The notes under the pieces were generated by a model. The model searched no databases and was not told where the DNA came from. It saw only the letters and a list, made by a program, of their open reading frames with translations. Of a DNA stretch of 11,100 nt, positions 1 to 7,328 are shown in pieces (position 1 is the stretch's first letter; each line of letters starts with the position of its first letter). The DNA comes from Chitinophaga pinensis (GTDB lineage: Bacteria > Bacteroidota > Bacteroidia > Chitinophagales > Chitinophagaceae), in the NCBI GenBank assembly GCA_943331145.2, contig CALQKL020000055.1:1-11100 (forward strand), in the 5' to 3' direction. A program made the translations under genes and the position numbers.

Positions 1-47
1 CTGATACAACCAGCATTGCAAATTGGACAAGACTTATATTTAATCAT
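1..47 (-). CDS. Possible 5' end of a gene with an N-terminal Cys-Pro-x-Cys motif, cut by the window edge
   Basis: Only the first 15 complete codons are in the window. They read MIKYKSCPICNAGCI and then run off the left edge. The start lies 17 nt after the stop of the HU-like membrane protein on the same strand, which is typical operon spacing. The C-P-x-C-x3-C pattern right after the start resembles the zinc-knuckle-like N-terminus of some Bacteroidota SAM-dependent methyltransferases and other small zinc-binding proteins, but fifteen residues cannot settle a family. A competing reading exists on the plus strand: an open frame from base 1 to a TAA at 97-99 encoding a hydrophobic tail. That frame overlaps the 3' end of the neighbouring gene by 35 nt, so the minus-strand reading is preferred. 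Function unknown. Confidence 0.4.
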   Translation of the reverse strand, partial: MIKYKSCPICNAGCI

Positions 48-64
48 TTTGGTAATTGGATTTA

Positions 65-709
65 CTATTGAATTTCTTGGTAAGTTTTTACAGAATTAAC
101 AGGTTGAATCTTATTTTTATTTTTCCAGAAATTGCCTTTAAAATCAATTTGATAAGCAAAAATGCATATCCCGATTCCTATCAAGAACAAGATTATAGCA
201 ATTATCCACCATAGCTGCTTCGCAGTTTTACTGGCATTTTCGGTTTTTGATTTTTTGAAAATGGCTTTACGCTCTTGATCGCCAACAAGAATAGAATGAG
301 ACCGATTTGGATGCGTTACTCGATTTGCTTCAACTGCAGGAAAAAAATCATTGGCAATTTCATTTTGATGAAAAGACAATACGCCATCCTTATCAACTAG
401 AAATCGACCTGTATGATTTATTATTTTTTCTGAAAAATTATTTAAAGAAGAAATATTGTTGCAAAAATCTACCAACAAATTATTTGCTTCATCATACTTT
501 ACTGATTTTTTCTTTGCAATAAAATTTATAAAATCAATTTCTGACGTTTGGTGTTTTTCAAACCTGATTTCTAATTTAGGCGCTTCAATTTGTTTGTTAA
601 CGATTTCAATTTGTGCATTGTTTTCATGCAGCATAAGTGTCCCTAGGTTTGGCAATGGACAAAAATGATTTCTCAACAAATATGATTCTATCAAATCTTC
701 TATCAACAT
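65..709 (-). CDS. Inner-membrane protein with N-terminal HU-like (CCDC81-type) domains and one transmembrane helix
   Basis: This 214-residue protein has three visible parts. Residues 1-115 look like the tandem CCDC81-like prokaryotic HU domains of Bacteroidota: an early Leu-Pro-x-Leu-Gly-Thr segment (residues 19-24, equivalent to the usual V-P-G-F-G-G), a helical D-F-I-x-F-I-A-K-K stretch near 59-68, and a Gly-Arg-Phe-x-Val-Asp-x-Asp-Gly turn at 101-109. Residues 116-165 are a polar linker. Residues 167-186 are a strongly hydrophobic helix followed by a short basic tail of about 27 residues. There is no signal peptide, so the HU-like part should be cytoplasmic with the tail in the periplasm. 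Relatives often carry a periplasmic SPOR domain after the helix; here none is present, and the stop is followed at once by a second in-frame stop. The gene follows the beta-barrel gene by 9 nt. The HU superfamily suggests DNA or scaffold binding near the envelope, but that is inference. Confidence 0.7.
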   Translation of the reverse strand: MLIEDLIESYLLRNHFCPLPNLGTLMLHENNAQIEIVNKQIEAPKLEIRFEKHQTSEIDFINFIAKKKSVKYDEANNLLVDFCNNISSLNNFSEKIINHTGRFLVDKDGVLSFHQNEIANDFFPAVEANRVTHPNRSHSILVGDQERKAIFKKSKTENASKTAKQLWWIIAIILFLIGIGICIFAYQIDFKGNFWKNKNKIQPVNSVKTYQEIQ

Positions 710-718
710 AAGTAATGA

Positions 719-2371
719 TTAGTAACGGAAACAAACGCCAATCATAGCATTGATACCATACACCTGGTAATTATGCCAACGTTCATATTTTTGTCCAAAG
801 ATATTATTTATATCCAGAAATGCGCTAAAGCGCTTATTAATCTTATAAGTTGAACCAATACTCAAATCTGCACCACCTGAAAAAGTTTCCGCTTTTTTTG
901 TACTGTCTAAATAATTCCCTCCACTAAAAAAGTAAAAAGAACTTGTTATTTGCAATAGTTCATTAATGTTCCATTGTGCTGAAGCGTTGAATTCAGCTGG
1001 TATGGTATTCCATGCTTTTTCATTTGTCTTCATACCAGTATACCCGTTGATTGTGATACCAGCATTCAATTGAATTCGATTTCTAAGATGATAACTTAAA
1101 TCACCATGTAATCTGAAATTATTTAATCGAGATTCATCAGATAATACAAACGATTTATAATTGGCAATACTTGAAGTGTCATTCATATAAAATTGAAAAT
1201 CACGATAACGTACAAATCCAGCTTTAGCAGAAAAAACCACATACTTTCCAATATTTGATTTTATACCACCATAAATTTCTGTTTCGGTGGTGTTTACTTG
1301 TTTATTTATATTATTCAAGTAAGGATTTTGTGTTGATAAATTTCTAAATGTATTTTTTTGAACATGCCCTACCCAACCCGCTTGTAATAAAAATTTTTGT
1401 TTTTTTAATGGCATTTCACCATAAACATTCGGTTGTATCAAGATTTTTCCGTTGTTGGAGATTAGATTAAATCCACCAGAAATCTGAACAATTTTTGAAG
1501 CATATTTTATGTTTGGTGAAATCCCAAGAATGTTGTTTTTTATTTTGATGCTATCAGATATTGCACTTTTTGAATTGTAATATGTTAAATCAGCCCATGC
1601 ATTTAATTGAGCCGATATTTTATTATTTATTGTTTTCTCAACTGGCAAATTTGCTTTTAACGTAAATTCAGATAGCATTGATTTGGCTGTAAATAAATTT
1701 ACTGAAACATTAGGGTCGTAATTAATGCCAAATCCATTAGGTGATTTATTTTTTATGCCTGCTGAAAAAGATATATCCTGATACAATCTACTCACATCCG
1801 TTTTATTGTATTTAAAACTATCATGATCATATCCATATAAATAATATTGACTTCTGTTAAAATTTAATCCTGCATAAATTTCATGTGTTGAGGAATAATA
1901 TGAACCATTTACTCCAAATTTTAAATTAGAGAAGTTTTGGTGGGTAATTTTTCCTTTCGAAGAGGTATAAGCAGCATCTGTTTGTACCAAATGTGTTATT
2001 CCATCACCCAATAAAGCCATAAATTTTAAACTAGGTGTAGTATAATTTCCAAAACCAGCTTTTAGAAAATATCTATTACCTAGACTAACCATTTCCGTAT
2101 TGTTTACGGCAAGCGGTTTGATTACAATTGGCTGATACATGTACATTAAATTTTGTACAGGCACATTGTAAGGAAGCAAATTTTTGTTTGAGTCCGGAAT
2201 TAAATTCGATGCAGATACATTTATTTTAGCCACTTTTTTTACTACTGGCTTGTATGCAGATACAATAGTTACTACCTGTGTTCCACTTGTATCATTTTGG
2301 GCATTGATAATTTGAAAAACAAAGCAACCCAATAAAAATAGAATTTTACATTTTAATCTATATCCGCTCAT
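719..2371 (-). CDS. Outer-membrane beta-barrel protein, TonB-dependent-receptor-like, without a plug domain
   Basis: This 550-residue protein starts with a signal peptide (basic residues, then a hydrophobic run, cleavage expected after A-Q at residue 25). A short extension of about 75 residues follows, with V-V-T-I-V-S-A-Y-K-P near 33-42, like the leader of a Bacteroidota family usually annotated as TonB-dependent receptor. From about residue 100 to the end the chain alternates aromatic and polar residues in beta-strand style, with many Asn/Tyr/Ser loops, and it ends in F-R-Y, an aromatic C-terminus suited to BAM-mediated insertion. At this length, and without a recognisable TonB box or roughly 120-residue plug, it is more like a porin or anchor barrel than a complete receptor. 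It lies 28 nt after the TPR gene and 9 nt before the HU-like gene, so the three are probably one transcript. The substrate or partner is not deducible; the TPR protein is the obvious candidate partner. Confidence 0.75.
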   Translation of the reverse strand: MSGYRLKCKILFLLGCFVFQIINAQNDTSGTQVVTIVSAYKPVVKKVAKINVSASNLIPDSNKNLLPYNVPVQNLMYMYQPIVIKPLAVNNTEMVSLGNRYFLKAGFGNYTTPSLKFMALLGDGITHLVQTDAAYTSSKGKITHQNFSNLKFGVNGSYYSSTHEIYAGLNFNRSQYYLYGYDHDSFKYNKTDVSRLYQDISFSAGIKNKSPNGFGINYDPNVSVNLFTAKSMLSEFTLKANLPVEKTINNKISAQLNAWADLTYYNSKSAISDSIKIKNNILGISPNIKYASKIVQISGGFNLISNNGKILIQPNVYGEMPLKKQKFLLQAGWVGHVQKNTFRNLSTQNPYLNNINKQVNTTETEIYGGIKSNIGKYVVFSAKAGFVRYRDFQFYMNDTSSIANYKSFVLSDESRLNNFRLHGDLSYHLRNRIQLNAGITINGYTGMKTNEKAWNTIPAEFNASAQWNINELLQITSSFYFFSGGNYLDSTKKAETFSGGADLSIGSTYKINKRFSAFLDINNIFGQKYERWHNYQVYGINAMIGVCFRY

Positions 2372-2399
2372 TTGTTAGAAAATTTTTTGTTCAAATTAA

Positions 2400-5300
2400 T
2401 TAGTTTCCAATTTTAGAAGATTTTTTTTCTTCTATAATTGCTTGTTGAAGTTTATTGTTGGCTTCAGCTCTTAATGAATCGATTGCTGCATTTTTTGAAA
2501 CACTTTCAAATGTTGCTTTTGCATTGAAATAATCTTTCTGTTTCACAAAAATGTCACCCAATAAGATATATGACCTGGTTACCCATTCATCATAAGATCC
2601 TGTTTCTTTAATCACAAGCATGGCGTATTTTTCAGCTAAATTTAAATTTTCGGCGGCTAAATATACAGATGCCAATTCGTAACGCGCTTCGGCACCCCAA
2701 GATGCTTTATTAAGCGACACCACTACTTTATAAGCTTCTATCGCTTTTTCTGATTGATTTGTAGTTTGTAAAGATTTAGCCAATACCAATTGAGCAATGG
2801 CTTTATCATCAGCACTAATTCCTTTTAACGACAATAATTCTTTTGAAGTAGCATTTGCAGTTGTGTAATCTTTTAACTGATAATAACAACGCACCAAACC
2901 ACGCAATGCATCAAGTTTCATTTCGGGATTACTGCTGTTATTTTGCAGTGCTTCAAAGTATATTTTAGATTTATTATAATCTTTATTTTCAAAATAATAC
3001 AACCTTGCCAACTCAATTGTAGCATTGTCATAAAACTTACTTAGTCCTTTTTTATGTACAAATTCGTATGCTGTAATAGCTCCAGAAATATTCTTTTGTT
3101 TTTGTAAGCAAACGCCTTTATAATATGCCGCTTCGATAGCAAAACCTCCTTCAGCATATTTTAAAAGATAGTTGTCAAAACTTTTAATTGCGCCGTTACA
3201 ATCATTATTATTGTATTTATTGAATGCTGCAGTATAGCTTAAAGAATCAGCTTCGGATACATTTACCGTAATTCCATTTTCACGCATTAACTCAAGATAT
3301 TGCTCGGGATTTCCTTCTTCAACATAAATGTCTTTTATGATACTAAATGCTTCTTCTGATTCAGTAGACTGCGGATAAAGTTTTACAAGTTGACGATATG
3401 CCACCAAAGCATTTTTATTGTCGTTATTGTTGTAATAAGCTACCCCCAATTTTAAATATGCTCTTGGTTTTAAAGATTCATCCTCTTTTGAATTTATTAT
3501 ATTATTTAGAAAAGGAACTGCATCCATATATTTTTCATCGGCAATATAGGTTTGTGCGATTTCAAGCTGTGCGTCTAAAGCCAATGTACTCGAAGGATAT
3601 AGCTTTACCAATGCGGTTAAAGATTTTATTTTTTCGGTGTTATTTTTAACGCCGGTAATCATTGCATTTTGATATAAGGCATAATCTATTTGAGCATATT
3701 TTCTGTCAATTACTGTTTGGTATAAACTTGATGCTTTTGAAAAATCTTTTAACATGTAATAGCAATCTGCAATTCTTACTGCTGCATCTTGTTCAATGGT
3801 TGTTGTATTGGCTTTTGCTGTATTGGCAATTGGTTCAAAATAATTTAATGCATTTTTAAATTGTTCTTTTTGAAACCAAGCATAACCCAAAGTGTAATTT
3901 GCATTATATACATTGGCTTCTCCTTGAGCCGGCATATTGCTGTTTATAAATTGGGTAATGAATTTCACAGCATCGTCATATTTTCGAAGACGATATGAAA
4001 GCTCTCCCAGCCAAAAATTGGCATAAGGAATTACGTTTGTAGCAACTGTAATTTTCAAAATACGATATAAATATTCAACTGCTTCACTAAGTTTCTGTTC
4101 GTTAATAAGCTGAATTGATTTTCCATATAACAATCTCGCATAAGCTTTTTGTGTTGTAGGTGTAGCTTGATTAAGTGATTGATAAACTTCAAGCCCTTCA
4201 TCATAATCATTGGTATTGGCCAATAAACTAATCAACAATTCTTTAGCTTCTTCAACATGCGAAAAAGGTTCGGCACTTGCTAAATCTTTTGTAGAAGAAT
4301 AATCTTTTATATAGCTTTTGATTTCTAATAATGCAATGTCTTGATATCCCAAATCGTAAGAAAGCTTTGCATAATTTAATCTGGAAATTCTTTGTTGAAC
4401 AACATTGCTATTATTTCCAGCACAAAATTGAAATGCCGTTCTTGCGTTGGATTTGTCGTTGGCTTTCAAATAAAGTTCGCCAAGAATATACATACTGTTT
4501 TGACCCATTGAGTCTTTCTCATTGCTCAATTGTTTAAATCCTTCTATAGCTTTTGAAAAATCGTTGTTTTTATAATAACAATAACTCAATTGATACATCA
4601 CCTCTTTGGTCACTTTTTCGTTTCTATCAGCATAAGCAGTAAATAAAGGCAACGCCTGTTTGTATTGCTGTTTTTCAAAATAAAGTTGTGCATTGATGAG
4701 CTCGAGTTCTTTTTTATAAAATGACCCGCCATTTTGAGCAAGAACACTATCCACATAAATCAATGCATTTGCTTTTTCGTCTTGCGTATATAAAATTTCA
4801 GCAACATAATAAGGAACAACTGCATTATATTCAGGATCTGTTTCTATGGCTCTGAAAGCAGATAAAGCTTCTGAAAAATCTTGATTATAAAAAGAGATAA
4901 AACCGTAATAATAATTTGCAGCAGTATAATATTTATTTGAATTTAATTGATGAATCTCGTTGAATAATGGCTTGGCATCTTCAAACTTTTTTTCATGAAA
5001 CAACGCGTATGCTTTTTCAAATTTAGCATCCGCAATTTCTTCATTCGACAGATGATAAACCGAAGATTTGTTGAAATAGTCTAAGGCCTTTACAAAATCT
5101 TGTTGTAAAAAATAATAATGAGCCAAATGAAAAGCAAGTTGTTCTCTTCGAGGTTGATTGTTTATGGTTTGAATAAAATTTATGGCATGATCTGAACCTA
5201 TAATTTGCATCAATTTTAATTCACATAAAATATAAAAAAAGTTAATGTCATCGATTAAGTAGTTGTGGTTTGATTTTGAGTAATCAGGAAAATCCGTTTT

Positions 5301-5468
5301 TAACGATTTTAAAATTGGAAACGCAAGAGCGTATTGTTTATTTTGAATCAATGCTTCAGCAGATTTGAATTGTTTTTCAACATCTGTATATACATGCGTT
5401 GGTTGCGCTAAAGATATATAATTACATAAAACTAGTATTGAAACCCCGATAAAATTTTTAAAAGTCAT
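2400..5468 (-). CDS. Large secreted tetratricopeptide-repeat protein
   Basis: This 1022-residue protein has a clear signal peptide (M-T-F-K-N start, hydrophobic core, A-Q at 21-22). Almost everything after it is helical TPR-type repeats: units of about 34-36 residues with recurring Tyr/Leu-Ala at helix A, Y-x-x-G or Y-x-x-A, and A-x-x-x-F/Y near the turn, continuing to about residue 1000 and ending in a Lys/Glu-rich tail. Clear units include those around D-F-V-K-A-L-D-Y-F, Q-Y-K-Q-A-L-P-L-F and D-F-S-K-A-I-E-G-F. No catalytic domain, lipobox or transmembrane segment is visible, so it is probably soluble in the periplasm or bound to the outer membrane through a partner. TPR arrays act as protein-binding scaffolds. 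As first gene of an operon with the beta-barrel protein and the HU-like membrane protein, it is a candidate periplasmic bridge between them. The start is the only good Met before the signal peptide. Specific role unknown. Confidence 0.85.
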   Translation of the reverse strand: MTFKNFIGVSILVLCNYISLAQPTHVYTDVEKQFKSAEALIQNKQYALAFPILKSLKTDFPDYSKSNHNYLIDDINFFYILCELKLMQIIGSDHAINFIQTINNQPRREQLAFHLAHYYFLQQDFVKALDYFNKSSVYHLSNEEIADAKFEKAYALFHEKKFEDAKPLFNEIHQLNSNKYYTAANYYYGFISFYNQDFSEALSAFRAIETDPEYNAVVPYYVAEILYTQDEKANALIYVDSVLAQNGGSFYKKELELINAQLYFEKQQYKQALPLFTAYADRNEKVTKEVMYQLSYCYYKNNDFSKAIEGFKQLSNEKDSMGQNSMYILGELYLKANDKSNARTAFQFCAGNNSNVVQQRISRLNYAKLSYDLGYQDIALLEIKSYIKDYSSTKDLASAEPFSHVEEAKELLISLLANTNDYDEGLEVYQSLNQATPTTQKAYARLLYGKSIQLINEQKLSEAVEYLYRILKITVATNVIPYANFWLGELSYRLRKYDDAVKFITQFINSNMPAQGEANVYNANYTLGYAWFQKEQFKNALNYFEPIANTAKANTTTIEQDAAVRIADCYYMLKDFSKASSLYQTVIDRKYAQIDYALYQNAMITGVKNNTEKIKSLTALVKLYPSSTLALDAQLEIAQTYIADEKYMDAVPFLNNIINSKEDESLKPRAYLKLGVAYYNNNDNKNALVAYRQLVKLYPQSTESEEAFSIIKDIYVEEGNPEQYLELMRENGITVNVSEADSLSYTAAFNKYNNNDCNGAIKSFDNYLLKYAEGGFAIEAAYYKGVCLQKQKNISGAITAYEFVHKKGLSKFYDNATIELARLYYFENKDYNKSKIYFEALQNNSSNPEMKLDALRGLVRCYYQLKDYTTANATSKELLSLKGISADDKAIAQLVLAKSLQTTNQSEKAIEAYKVVVSLNKASWGAEARYELASVYLAAENLNLAEKYAMLVIKETGSYDEWVTRSYILLGDIFVKQKDYFNAKATFESVSKNAAIDSLRAEANNKLQQAIIEEKKSSKIGN

Positions 5469-5658
5469 AGTAGAAATGATTTCAGATTTGGGTTAAAGTT
5501 AATGTGGAAAAATCAATCAAATACAAATAAGGGAAAAAAAGCCCACACAATTTAATTAAATGTAAAAAAACGAAACATAATTTTATTCATTGTTAAAACA
5601 ATTGTAAAAGAAAAATCAAAAATATAATTACATTTATGATAGATAAAAATTATAAAAA
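5469..5658. promoter_or_regulatory. Divergent intergenic region that should carry the promoters of the TPR operon and the DoxX gene
   Basis: These 190 nt separate two divergently transcribed genes and are extremely AT-rich, so both promoters should lie here. I find no convincing pair of Bacteroidota sigma elements (TTG at -33 plus TAnnTTTG at -7) with correct spacing on either strand. A minus-strand TATTTTTG at 5624-5617 matches the -7 element but has no -33 partner. A plus-strand TACATTTA at 5629-5636 matches 7 of 8 positions, 22 nt before the DoxX start, but the nearest upstream TTG is 24 nt away. A short dyad, attgtt-aa-aacaat, occupies 5589-5602 and could be an operator. No Shine-Dalgarno sequence precedes either start codon. 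Confidence 0.4.
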
Positions 5659-6066
5659 ATGAAAAAGTTATTATCGATTCATTATTCTACTGCAGCATTC
5701 AATATTGCATTGCTTTTACATCGTTTGGTTTTTGGCATTTTAATGATGTCTCACGGATACAATAAACTAGTTCATTTTTCTGAAAAGAAAGCTGAATTTA
5801 TGAATTTCATGGGTATGGGAAGTACGTTTTCATTATTGTTGGTAATATTTGCAGAATTCTTTTGTGCATTATTTATTACAATCGGTTTATTTACAAGATT
5901 AACTGTTATACCGTTAGTAATTTGTATGGCTGTAGCCTTATTTAAAGCGCATGAAGGAGATATATTGGGAGATGGATCTTCTGCTACTTTATACTTAAGC
6001 GCTTATGTTTTACTATTGCTAGTAGGGCCAGGTAAAATAAGTGTAGATGGCTTGGCCGGAAAATAA
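5659..6066 (+). CDS. DoxX family membrane protein
   Basis: This 135-residue protein is a typical small DoxX-family protein with four hydrophobic helices at about 12-32, 54-76, 80-96 and 109-124. Family hallmarks are visible: the helix-1 motif H-R-L-V-F-G-I-L-M-M-S-H-G-Y-N-K-L (residues 21-37), a conserved acidic residue E66 in helix 2, the G-L-F-T-R-L loop (76-81) between helices 2 and 3, and the C-terminal G-P-G-K-I-S-V-D segment. DoxX-type proteins sit in the cytoplasmic membrane. Characterised relatives are a subunit of thiosulfate:quinone oxidoreductase in archaea or take part in redox and oxidative-stress functions, but most bacterial members, including this one, have no proven role. It is the only plus-strand gene here, divergent from the TPR operon and convergent with the thioesterase gene, whose stop is 4 nt away, so it is probably monocistronic. 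Confidence 0.88.
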   Translation: MKKLLSIHYSTAAFNIALLLHRLVFGILMMSHGYNKLVHFSEKKAEFMNFMGMGSTFSLLLVIFAEFFCALFITIGLFTRLTVIPLVICMAVALFKAHEGDILGDGSSATLYLSAYVLLLLVGPGKISVDGLAGK

Positions 6067-6070
6067 TTGA

Positions 6071-6481
6071 CTACTTAAAAAACTCATTCAATTTCTCGAT
6101 TAAAGGAGCAGGCATATTGGCTCTAGTCATTTCTTTTGCGTTCATAAAGTACATGGTAATTTCACCTGTGCTAAGCAAGTTTTTATTTTCATTGAAAATT
6201 TCTCCGTAGAAAATTACTTTATGATTTTGCGGAATCTCTTTTAAAGTGGTCCTCACAGTTACCAAATCATCATATTTGGCTGGTTGAAAGAATTTTACAT
6301 GTAGGTCTACAACTGGCATAATTATTCCCAAAGCTTCAATTTCTTTATACGCGAATCCTAATTGACGAATAGATTCAGTTCTCCCTATTTCATAAAGTTG
6401 AGCAAAATGACCATGATACACAACACCCATTTGATCGGTAAGCGCATAATGGATACGGATTTTAGTTTCGGAGACGTACAT
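6071..6481 (-). CDS. Acyl-CoA thioesterase, YbgC/FadM (4HBT) hotdog family
   Basis: This 136-residue protein is the normal length for a single hotdog domain of the 4-hydroxybenzoyl-CoA thioesterase type. The N-terminus has the family signature T-D-Q-M-G-V-V-Y-H-G-H-F (residues 15-26), with D16 as the expected catalytic aspartate and the Y-H-G segment leading into the central helix that carries E32 and R34. The following strands (V53-x-H-V-K-F and the V-T-V-R-T stretch) fit the hotdog sheet. The family hydrolyses acyl-CoA thioesters in the cytoplasm; in proteobacteria YbgC sits with tol-pal and FadM acts in fatty-acid breakdown, but neither context is present here, so the substrate is open. 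It lies 98 nt downstream of the FkbM gene on the same strand and converges with DoxX 4 nt away. Confidence 0.88.
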   Translation of the reverse strand: MYVSETKIRIHYALTDQMGVVYHGHFAQLYEIGRTESIRQLGFAYKEIEALGIIMPVVDLHVKFFQPAKYDDLVTVRTTLKEIPQNHKVIFYGEIFNENKNLLSTGEITMYFMNAKEMTRANMPAPLIEKLNEFFK

Positions 6482-6566
6482 TAAATTAAAAAGTAAAAAT
6501 TAAAAAAATGAATAAATTAGATTGGCATCAACATTCATTAAAATGATGATTAAAGTTGTTCATTAG

Positions 6567-6585
6567 GATTAGATTTTTACTAATC
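6567..6585 (-). repeat. Small hairpin across the stop codon of the FkbM gene
   Basis: GATTAG (6567-6572) and CTAATC (6580-6585) are perfectly complementary around a 7-nt loop, and the right arm contains the stop codon at 6580-6582. There is no T-run directly after it in the direction of transcription, so it is not a classical intrinsic terminator. It might weakly mark the 3' end of the polysaccharide transcript, or be chance in AT-rich DNA. Confidence 0.25.
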
Positions 6586-7269
6586 TTTTAATTTAAACAA
6601 CAAAGTTCTTTTCGCTTTTGCTGAAAGTTCATAATTTTTATCAATTAAAAATCGATAAATTTCATTGTCATTCAAACGGTTGAAATCAAGATCAGCTTCA
6701 ATCAAAATAAACTCTGGTTGATATTTTTCCCAATTGTTTGAAAGTAGAATATTCATATCATGTCCCTCAACATCTATCGTCAAAAAGTCTATTTCTTGAT
6801 TTTGGGGCAAGTATTTATCTAAAATATCAGCAAGTTTGTACACTTTAATTTGTCTGCGGTTTATTATTTTATAGCTAGGGTTACTTTCTCTTTCTAGTGA
6901 TAGTTTTTCATCAAAGCTATTCAGCGCGGATTCATTAAACTCAAAAAAAGTTAGTGTGTCATTCGTATCTGAAATGGCAATATTTAAATTGATATCTTTT
7001 TTACGATATTTCAAAAAAGCAGCAAACAAATGCGGGGTTGGTTCGATATTTATTCCACGCCAACCTTTTTTGTAAAACAATGCAGTATTAGAAAAACGAA
7101 AGGGATGATGTGCACCAACATCAATATAAAATCCTTTGTGGTTTCTTTTTTTATACTTGTAATACGCGTTTAAGATTACATCTTCTCCATCCTGAGCATA
7201 ATATTTATGCGAAAACATAAAACTTGGAAAGTACTCTTTTAAAAATGTTGCAATTTGTTTTTTGATCAT
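6580..7269 (-). CDS. FkbM family SAM-dependent methyltransferase
   Basis: This 229-residue protein has the full FkbM-type Rossmann methyltransferase core. An opening segment, Y-Y-A-Q-D-G-E-D-V-I-L (23-33), is followed by SAM motif I, F-Y-I-D-V-G-A-H-H-P (47-56), with N61-T after it. The acidic ribose-binding position lies in G-I-N-I-E-P-T-P (72-79, E76). A later I-D-F-L-T-I-D-V-E-G-H-D (160-171) is the signature near the active site. FkbM enzymes O-methylate hydroxyls; in polysaccharide clusters they usually methylate a sugar of the glycan. Acceptor and position cannot be read from sequence. It is the last gene of the glycosyltransferase run, 59 nt after the GT4 gene. The length is normal and no key motif is missing. 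It is cytosolic, with no membrane segment. Confidence 0.87.
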   Translation of the reverse strand: MIKKQIATFLKEYFPSFMFSHKYYAQDGEDVILNAYYKYKKRNHKGFYIDVGAHHPFRFSNTALFYKKGWRGINIEPTPHLFAAFLKYRKKDINLNIAISDTNDTLTFFEFNESALNSFDEKLSLERESNPSYKIINRRQIKVYKLADILDKYLPQNQEIDFLTIDVEGHDMNILLSNNWEKYQPEFILIEADLDFNRLNDNEIYRFLIDKNYELSAKAKRTLLFKLKD

Positions 7270-7328
7270 GACTTTATTGTCGTTCTTAGAATGATTTTAA
7301 ACCTATATTATTATCGAACAAAACTAAC

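Noticed and set aside
307..668. Plus-strand open frames of about 70 codons opposite the HU-like gene
   Set aside because: They lie wholly antisense to a gene with clear domain structure and a membrane helix, and their translations show no recognisable family pattern.
3398..4537. Three plus-strand open frames of 65-83 codons opposite the TPR gene
   Set aside because: They are antisense shadows of a strongly patterned TPR array; the Cys/Leu/Phe-rich translations are typical of reverse-frame reading of AT-rich coding DNA.
5531..5544. GGG-A7-G-CCC stretch in the divergent region considered as a terminator or riboswitch stem
   Set aside because: Only three G:C pairs can form, and no riboswitch core or T-run follows.
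7319..7326. Minus-strand TAGTTTTG matching the Bacteroidota -7 promoter consensus, just upstream of the FkbM gene
   Set aside because: No TTG lies at the expected -33 spacing, and TAnnTTTG occurs often by chance in such AT-rich sequence; similar lone matches at 8465-8472 and 5617-5624 were discounted for the same reason.
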